Position numbers and translations under genes: made by a program
Assembly (NCBI GenBank): GCA_001830645.1
Contig: MIBM01000038.1
Span: 1-11,697 of the forward strand
Source of the DNA: Spirochaetes bacterium RIFOXYC1_FULL_54_7
GTDB taxonomy: Bacteria; Spirochaetota; Spirochaetia; Treponematales; UBA12059
Direction: 5' to 3'
Length of the DNA: 11,697 bases
Part shown: positions 7,084 through 11,697 of the stretch, piece by piece
Layout of the letters: every line of letters begins with the position of its first letter
How positions within the stretch are numbered: position 1 is the first letter of the stretch
The notes under the pieces: model-generated
Databases searched by the model: none
Told to the model about the DNA's origin: nothing
Seen by the model: the letters and a program-made list of their open reading frames with translations, nothing else

Positions 7084-10000
7084 ATGAAAGCCACCACAGA
7101 AAAGGCCTTTGAAGCCTATATACAGGAAACCATGGCCGCACAGGGCTGGATCTCCGGTTCGAACCAAACATGGGATAAAGTACGGGCACTCTTTCCCGAT
7201 CAGGTGATTGCCTTTCTTAAGGATACCCAGACTGACCTTTGGGAACAGATGGAAAAGTTGCATGGGCAGGAACTCGAGGCAAAGCTTATTAGTACACTGG
7301 TAAAAGAACGCGATACTAAAGGAACCTTGCATATTATCCGTCATGGCTTCAAGTTTTATGGAAAAACCTTTAAATTAGCGTTCTTCAAACCGGCGCATGG
7401 CTTGGTGAAAGAAACCCTTGAGCTGTTTGCCAAAAATCAAATCCATGCTACCCGGCAGCTTGCCTGTCATCCCAGCGATTCAAGCACCGTCGATATGGTT
7501 CTCTCCCTCAATGGCATTCCAATTGCCACCATGGAGCTGAAAAACCCGGCAACAGGACAAACCTGGAAACATGCAGTGTCTCAATACAAAAGCGATCGCG
7601 ATCCCCGAGCTCCTCTGTTTCAGTTTATCAGAGGTGCGATAGTGCATTTTGCCGTTGATCCCAATGAAGTCTACATGGCTACCCGTCTCAACAAAGAGAA
7701 AACATTCTTCCTGCCATTCAACCGGGGAAGTGCACCCGGCGAGATTGATTGTGGCAAAGGCAACCCCCAGCACCCATCCGGACATCGAACTGGGTATTTC
7801 TGGGAAGATGTATTGGAGCGGGAAAGCTTTATGGATATCATCGGGAATTTCGTTTTCCTTGAAACCAGTGAAGAGACCCTTGATGATGGTGCGGGCGGTC
7901 GAAAGAAAGCAACCAAAGAAACCATGGTCTTTCCCCGGTATCATCAACTCGATGCCGTGCGCAATTTAATAAAAACAGCTCGCTTGGAACGAGCTGGAAA
8001 CAACTACCTGATCCAGCATTCCGCCGGCAGCGGTAAAACCAACAGCATATCCTGGCTTTCGCACCGTCTTTCCAGCCTTCACACCGAAACCGATACCAAG
8101 ATATTTGATTGCGTTGTTGTAATTACTGACCGCCGTGTCCTCGACAAACAGTTGCAGGATGCTATATACCAGATTGAACACGCCCAGGGTGTGGTCAAAG
8201 CCATTGACGAAAACTCCCGCCAACTTTCCGAAGCCCTGATTGACGGTACCAAGATCGTCATCACGACTTTACAAAAGTTTCCGTTTATTTTGCGTGGGCT
8301 TCTGCATATTGCCGGAGCCGATAATCCGGACAATCCCGATGAAGCAGCTATCAGCAAGGCTAAAGAATGGCAGGAAGCCATTGCCTCGCGTACATATGCC
8401 GTAATTGTTGATGAAGCCCACTCAAGCCAAACCGGTGAAACTGCCAGGGAACTCAAGCACATTTTAGGGGCTGGAACCGACTTCGGCATGTTTGCCGCAG
8501 GAACTGAAGAAAGTGAGTTGGATTGGGAAGACGGCTTGAACAAGGTAATGGAATCTCGCGGACGACAGAAAAACTTGAGTTTTTTCGCCTTTACCGCCAC
8601 ACCTAAAGGTAAAACGCTTGAACTTTTTGGCCGTAAAGGTGCAAGTGGAAAGCCAGAAGCGTTCCATACCTATTCCATGAAACAGGCAATCGAGGAAGGC
8701 TTTATCCTTGATGTACTGGAGCGCTATACCACCTACAAAACCTATTTCAAACTGGTAAAAAGTGTTGAAGACGATCCAGCCATGCCCAAGAAGAAGGCAC
8801 AAAAGAAACTCAGTAAGTTTATGGCCCTGCATCCGCATAACATAGAGCAAAAAACTGAAATCATGGTCGAACATTTCCGTGAGCATGTGAAACACAAACT
8901 TGGTGGGCGAGCTAAAGCGATGGTAGTTACCAGCTCTCGTTTGCATGCTGTCCGGTATATGCTTGCTTTCCAGCGGTATATTGAGGGAAACCACTATTCT
9001 GATATTCGCCCCTTGGTTGCTTTTTCAGGTACGGTCAAAGACCCCTTTACTGATAAAGAATATACCGAGCCATCCATGAATATTGATGTGGTGACCGGGA
9101 AGCCCATATCTGAATCTCAGCTTCCAGATAAATTTGACTCTTCCGATTATCAGGTTTTATTGGTTGCCAATAAGTACCAGACTGGATTTGACCAGCCCCT
9201 GCTCTGCGCCATGTATGTAGACAAACGCCTTGATGGTGTCCAAGCAGTTCAGACCCTATCGCGCCTAAATCGTACCAGCGTCGGGAAAGAACCTCCCTTT
9301 GTTCTTGATTTCGTGAATGAATCTGAAGATATCTATAAAGCATTCAAGCCTTACTACAACGTCACGACGCTTGAAGAACCTTCAGATCCCAACCACCTGG
9401 AATTGCTAAAACATGAACTAAATGCATTCCAGGTATACTTATGCTCAGAGCTTGTCGGGTTCTGTCATATTTTTTATCTGCCCCAATACAAACAAAATCC
9501 ATCAGACCATGCTCGTATGGAAAAAATGGTTGCTCCGGCTGTGGACCGCTTCAAGGCTCTTGATGATGAAAAAAAAGAAGCTTTCTATGAAAAAATCACT
9601 GCGTACACAAGTTTCTATTCATTTATCAGTCAGATAATTCCCTATTCCGATCAAGAACTTGAAATGCTTTACAGTTATGGGCGCTATCTGATACCACACC
9701 TCGACCTTGGCGATGACGGTATTAACCCTCATCCTGAAAAAGAAGTAGTGCTCCAGTATTACAGAATAGAAAAAGCCATGTCTGGTTCTATTGTTATGGA
9801 AGGTGGCGTTCAATATGGCGTGAAATCACCAACGGCAGTTGGTACAGGAAAAACAAAAGATGAGGATAAACCACTTTCAGAAATTATCCAGGCTTTGAAT
9901 GAGCGTTTCGGTACTGATTTTTCTGATGAAGACCGTTTGTTCTTCGAACAGATAAAAGAAAAAGCAGCGAAGGATGAACGGATTATACAAACAGCAAGGT

Positions 10001-10182
10001 CGAATCCTCTGGATAAATTCGAGCTTGGAATCAAAGCAATCATTGAATCCCTGATGATGCAGCGAATGGCTGAAAATGACGGTATCGTAACAAGGTATAT
10101 GGATGATAGCAATTTTCAGAAAACCATATTCCCGATATTGGCAAAAGAAATTTACAAAAGCATTTTGCTGGAACAAGGATGA
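7084..10182 (+). CDS. hsdR: Type I restriction-modification endonuclease/translocase (R) subunit
   Basis: Docks on the HsdM-HsdS core, pulls DNA past the complex using ATP, and cuts unmethylated DNA far from the target. The 1032 residues show, in order: an N-terminal nuclease domain with D137 (VDMVLSLNG) and E151-x-K153 (MELKN), a PD-(D/E)xK site; motor domain 1 with Walker A SAGSGKT (313-319), DEAH (443-446) and TATP (504-507); motor domain 2 with TGFDQPLL and LSRLNRT (725-731), the motif VI arginine region; then a helical C-terminal part for binding the core. Length is normal and every key residue is present, so the subunit looks active. GAGGGG (7071-7076) sets the start at 7084. A 111-base gap from the AIPR gene makes it the only operon member that is clearly not translationally coupled. 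Confidence 0.96.
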   Translation: MKATTEKAFEAYIQETMAAQGWISGSNQTWDKVRALFPDQVIAFLKDTQTDLWEQMEKLHGQELEAKLISTLVKERDTKGTLHIIRHGFKFYGKTFKLAFFKPAHGLVKETLELFAKNQIHATRQLACHPSDSSTVDMVLSLNGIPIATMELKNPATGQTWKHAVSQYKSDRDPRAPLFQFIRGAIVHFAVDPNEVYMATRLNKEKTFFLPFNRGSAPGEIDCGKGNPQHPSGHRTGYFWEDVLERESFMDIIGNFVFLETSEETLDDGAGGRKKATKETMVFPRYHQLDAVRNLIKTARLERAGNNYLIQHSAGSGKTNSISWLSHRLSSLHTETDTKIFDCVVVITDRRVLDKQLQDAIYQIEHAQGVVKAIDENSRQLSEALIDGTKIVITTLQKFPFILRGLLHIAGADNPDNPDEAAISKAKEWQEAIASRTYAVIVDEAHSSQTGETARELKHILGAGTDFGMFAAGTEESELDWEDGLNKVMESRGRQKNLSFFAFTATPKGKTLELFGRKGASGKPEAFHTYSMKQAIEEGFILDVLERYTTYKTYFKLVKSVEDDPAMPKKKAQKKLSKFMALHPHNIEQKTEIMVEHFREHVKHKLGGRAKAMVVTSSRLHAVRYMLAFQRYIEGNHYSDIRPLVAFSGTVKDPFTDKEYTEPSMNIDVVTGKPISESQLPDKFDSSDYQVLLVANKYQTGFDQPLLCAMYVDKRLDGVQAVQTLSRLNRTSVGKEPPFVLDFVNESEDIYKAFKPYYNVTTLEEPSDPNHLELLKHELNAFQVYLCSELVGFCHIFYLPQYKQNPSDHARMEKMVAPAVDRFKALDDEKKEAFYEKITAYTSFYSFISQIIPYSDQELEMLYSYGRYLIPHLDLGDDGINPHPEKEVVLQYYRIEKAMSGSIVMEGGVQYGVKSPTAVGTGKTKDEDKPLSEIIQALNERFGTDFSDEDRLFFEQIKEKAAKDERIIQTARSNPLDKFELGIKAIIESLMMQRMAENDGIVTRYMDDSNFQKTIFPILAKEIYKSILLEQG

Positions 10183-10188
10183 AGATCT

Positions 10189-10198
10189 CTTGGGGTTG
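10189..10198. repeat. Left copy of 10-base direct repeat flanking the toxin-antitoxin pair
   Basis: CTTGGGGTTG recurs exactly at 10926-10935. Both copies are also preceded by ATC, with one extra base here. The two lie just outside the vapBC-type pair and overlap the edge of the 10196-10214 repeat. Confidence 0.4.
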
Positions 10199-10214
10199 AC
10201 TGGAAGACTTGATT
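10196..10214. repeat. Right copy of imperfect direct repeat flanking the RM operon
   Basis: TTGACTGGAAGACTTGATT matches the copy at 718-736 in 16 of 19 positions. It lies 13 bases past the hsdR stop, where the lower-GC RM sequence gives way to GC-richer genes. Confidence 0.4.
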
Positions 10215-10237
10215 GTTTGCAGTGCTAGCATTATGCT
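10209..10237 (+). promoter_or_regulatory. Promoter candidate for the toxin-antitoxin pair
   Basis: TTGATT (10209-10214), a 17-base spacer and TATGCT (10232-10237). It would start transcription at or next to the antitoxin ATG (10244), giving a leaderless message; this agrees with the absence of a ribosome site there. Confidence 0.4.
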
Positions 10238-10255
10238 TGCAATATGAAAGCATTA
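10223..10255. promoter_or_regulatory. Operator-like repeats for autoregulation of the toxin-antitoxin pair
   Basis: The palindrome TGCTAGCA (10223-10230) overlaps the first of two AGCATTA repeats (10227-10233 and 10249-10255). The repeats are 22 bases apart, about two helical turns, so on the same face. They cover the -10 box and antitoxin start, where RHH antitoxins commonly repress their own operon. Protein binding is inferred. Confidence 0.4.
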
Positions 10256-10474
10256 CATATACGAGATGTCGATGAACTGGTCATCCATCGTCTTGCCCTG
10301 TTGGCCAAAACCCATAAGCGTTCCATGCAGGCAGAACTCCGGACCATCCTGGAAGAGGCGGCAAGCCGGGCAGTGCCCCTGGAGGTAGACAGCAACGATG
10401 TCCTCATTCTGACTGCAGCAGAATCCCCCGCAGGCTATGGCAGGGAGCAGATCTATGGCGACGATGCGCGGTAA
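10244..10474 (+). CDS. vapB: Ribbon-helix-helix antitoxin (FitA/VapB-like)
   Basis: A 76-residue protein. The first 45 residues read as a ribbon-helix-helix DNA-binding domain of the FitA type: a strand ALHIRDVD (3-10), helix LVIHRLALLAKTH (12-24), then RSMQAELRTILEEAA (26-40), the usual signature turn and second helix. The remaining acidic tail (about 45-76) should wrap and block the toxin. Expected role: neutralise the PIN toxin downstream and, with it, repress the shared promoter. The start at 10244 fits the family N-terminus although no ribosome site precedes it, so translation may be leaderless. It overlaps the toxin gene by 20 bases. Base composition is richer in G and C than in the RM genes, like the flanking genes. 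Confidence 0.85.
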   Translation: MKALHIRDVDELVIHRLALLAKTHKRSMQAELRTILEEAASRAVPLEVDSNDVLILTAAESPAGYGREQIYGDDAR

Positions 10475-10910
10475 ACTACTAATGGTGGACACCAACGTTC
10501 TCCTGTCCGCCACCAACACCGCCCGCCCTGACCATTTGGCCTCCCACAGGGTTTTCAGCCGTGCCCTGGCTGAAGGGATCCATCTGTGTACCTGTGGTCA
10601 GATCCTTCGGGAGTACCTGGTGGTGGCCACCCGACCGGTGTCTGTCAACGGATTGGGCCTCGATCTGGATGTGTCTTTACGGAACCTGTCGTGGTTCCGC
10701 AGACGGCTGGTCTTCTTTCCGGAGACAGAAGCAGTGCATCAGGCATTGATCTCCCTGGCAGGGGAAAGGGGCCTGCGGGGCAAGCATCTTCATGACGGGA
10801 ATATCGCTGCCCTCATGTCATGCTCGGGCATACCCCTCCTGGTCACCAACAATCCCGGGGATTTTGCGGCAATCCCCGACATCACGATCCTGGCTCCGGA
10901 AGAAATCTGA
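10455..10910 (+). CDS. vapC: PIN-domain ribonuclease toxin (VapC-like)
   Basis: A 151-residue PIN-domain endoribonuclease, expected to cut a specific RNA (in studied VapC proteins tRNA or rRNA) and stop growth when the antitoxin is lost. The acidic metal-binding residues are in place: D12 in MVDTNVLL, E53 in LREYLVV, D114 in HLHDGNIAAL, and D136 in TNNPGDF, so it looks active. I start it at 10455 because AGGGAG (10442-10447) lies 7 bases upstream, overlapping the antitoxin gene by 20 bases as is normal for such pairs; in-frame ATGs at 10437, 10464 and 10482 are alternatives. GC-rich codons resemble the flanking genes more than hsdR. As neighbour of an RM operon it could help hold the region in the genome, but that is inference. 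Confidence 0.88.
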   Translation: MATMRGKLLMVDTNVLLSATNTARPDHLASHRVFSRALAEGIHLCTCGQILREYLVVATRPVSVNGLGLDLDVSLRNLSWFRRRLVFFPETEAVHQALISLAGERGLRGKHLHDGNIAALMSCSGIPLLVTNNPGDFAAIPDITILAPEEI

Positions 10911-10925
10911 GAATACAGGCACATC

Positions 10926-10935
10926 CTTGGGGTTG
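10926..10935. repeat. Right copy of 10-base direct repeat flanking the toxin-antitoxin pair
   Basis: CTTGGGGTTG, identical to 10189-10198, 15 bases past the toxin stop. The copies are 737 bases apart and enclose only the two toxin-antitoxin genes. Confidence 0.4.
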
Positions 10936-10944
10936 GGCACGGTA

Positions 10945-10960
10945 TTTCGATATATCGAAA
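10945..10960. promoter_or_regulatory. Perfect 16-base palindrome, operator-like
   Basis: TTTCGATATATCGAAA is its own reverse complement. It sits in an AT-rich stretch between the toxin gene and the membrane-protein gene. The first ten bases recur at 10985-10994. It looks like the binding site of a dimeric regulator; which protein binds is unknown. Confidence 0.5.
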
Positions 10961-10970
10961 GAACTATTAA

Positions 10971-11102
10971 ATTAAAGGTTGTTTTTTCGATATAACCGGC
11001 TGGGAGGCCATCTACGGAAACAACGAGCGGGACATCAACCAGGTGCTGGAAAACATTGTATACTTTTCTGGAGGGGACAGCCCTCTCCCTTGGGAGGCCT
11101 GC
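10971..11102 (+). pseudogene. Possible coding remnant without a start
   Basis: One frame is open from 10971 through to the ATG at 11103. From about 10995 it shows the G/C-rich third positions of a real GC-rich gene and reads TGWEAIYGNNERDINQ, then VLENIVYFSGG. No convincing start exists: a TAA lies at 10968-10970 and the DNA before 10995 is AT-rich. It may be the tail of a gene whose front was replaced at about 10990, where the partial palindrome copy (10985-10994) meets it. I do not recognise the sequence, and it could be chance coding bias. Confidence 0.3.
10985..10994. repeat. Partial second copy of the palindrome
   Basis: TTTCGATATA repeats 10945-10954 exactly 40 bases downstream, then departs into GC-rich sequence at 10995. 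A 40-base spacing is close to four helical turns. It may be a second operator half or a repeat left at a junction. Confidence 0.4.
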
Positions 11103-11697
11103 ATGAAGAAGTCTGCCGCCATCATAATCCTGCTCTGCCTGTCGGCCTGCTTGTTGGCGGGCACCATTGCAGCACAGACCGTTCAGGAGCCAAATACTTT
11201 TACTCCCGTGACCGCAGGCAAAGCTGCCCTGATCAGGGCTTCTTTTGGGCTGGCATAGCTTGCGCTCACCTTTGTACTGGCAATTACCGTTGTCTACGGC
11301 AGCTACCGCCTGCTGGGATGGCTGGTCCGGGGACTGGACGCCACAGGCGGCCTGGCCAGAGGCAGCGTGGCCATGGGCCTCATGCAGGCTTCCTTCCTGT
11401 TCGGCATAGTCCTGCTCATGAAACGGTCATTGTACCCGGTATCCACAGTACTGACCGATCTGGCCTTTGAACCGGAAGCCAGCCTGAGGGCCTGGGGTGC
11501 GGCCCTGCTCTGGGCTCTGGCGTACGTGGGAGTCTCCTTTGCGGTGGCCATAGCCATTGCCCTGGCCTCCCTGTGGCTCTTCGACCGGCTTCTGGCTACC
11601 GTGACAGCATTCTGCCAGGAAATACCCTATCAGATAATCCCGGATGAGCAGAACGGCTTGACCATCGACGGCCTTATCGTGTCGACCAAGGTGGCTG
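11103..11697 (+). pseudogene. Signal-peptide membrane protein (possibly DUF350-like) split by an in-frame TAG
   Basis: GGGAGG (11092-11097) precedes ATG 11103. The frame starts MKKSAAIIILLCLSACLLAG, a Sec signal peptide with likely cleavage after TIAA, and stops at TAG 11256-11258 after 51 residues. The same frame then stays open to the right edge and codes for at least three hydrophobic helices: LALTFVLAITVVYGSYRLL directly after the stop, MGLMQASFLFGIVLLM, and LWALAYVGVSFAVAIAIAL. The stop falls at the front of the first helix, and no start codon in this frame would restore that helix. One base change (for example from TTG, Leu) explains it. The helix pattern recalls DUF350 integral membrane proteins, a weak resemblance. 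A sequencing error, a nonsense mutation or stop suppression are all possible. The 3' end is outside the window. Confidence 0.6.

Noticed and set aside
8464..8994. 176-codon minus-strand frame
   Set aside because: Opposite strand of the hsdR motor domain, where TATP and other motifs show that the plus frame is the coding one.
10945..10972. Xer/dif-like recombination site beside a toxin-antitoxin module
   Set aside because: The right arm (10962-10972) resembles a XerD arm only partly and the left arm poorly. The symmetry of TTTCGATATATCGAAA is that of an operator, not of an 11-6-11 dif site.
10183..11102. Integrase, transposase, tRNA target or terminal inverted repeats of a mobile element near the right end
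   Set aside because: None is visible here or elsewhere in the window; only short direct repeats support mobility.
10979..11470. 163-codon plus-strand frame overlapping the broken membrane gene
   Set aside because: It would need a TTG start without a ribosome site and is rich in G, H, R and P as expected from a shifted GC-rich gene. The other frame gives a signal peptide, helices and the proper codon pattern.

Overview
The window carries a complete type I restriction-modification (RM) locus with two extra genes built into it. It sits between more GC-rich chromosomal genes. The organism cannot be named from the sequence. Strong AGGAGG-type ribosome sites, sigma-70-like promoters, a cation-coupled sugar transporter and an Sec-type signal peptide point to an ordinary bacterium; I see no diagnostic host marker.

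Layout. Positions 1-563 (minus strand) are the N-terminal part of a GPH/MelB-family sugar:cation symporter, running off the left edge. Positions 564-885 are non-coding: a likely transporter promoter, a branched inverted repeat (631-683), an imperfect repeat copy (718-736) and an extended -10 promoter reading right. Then follow, all on the plus strand: hsdM (886-2991), a Bro-N/DinD-like gene (2988-3860), hsdS (3853-5172), an AIPR-family gene with a nuclease-like N-terminus (5206-6972) and hsdR (7084-10182). The first three genes overlap by a few bases, so they are probably translated together. AIPR follows hsdS by 33 bases with a very strong ribosome site. hsdR follows after a 111-base gap and may have its own promoter.

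HsdM, HsdS and HsdR carry all the parts of a working type I enzyme: methylase motifs DPACGTGG and NPPF, two target-recognition domains, and a D...ExK nuclease joined to a DEAH motor. The two added genes fit roles in damage sensing or control (Bro-N/DinD) and in a second nuclease or abortive-infection layer (AIPR), but those roles are inferred.

Right of hsdR, a RHH antitoxin/PIN toxin pair (vapBC-type, 10244-10910) has GC-rich codon use like the flanks rather than the RM genes. It is bracketed by a 10-base direct repeat. Next come a perfect 16-base palindrome with a partial second copy, a short stretch that looks like a coding remnant, and a signal-peptide/multi-helix membrane gene (11103 to the right edge) broken by an in-frame TAG.

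The points most worth following up are the five-gene composite defence operon, the imperfect 19-base direct repeat lying just outside it on both sides (718-736 and 10196-10214), and the palindrome/remnant/nonsense cluster at the right end, which suggests an insertion junction. No integrase, transposase, tRNA, rRNA or CRISPR array is visible.
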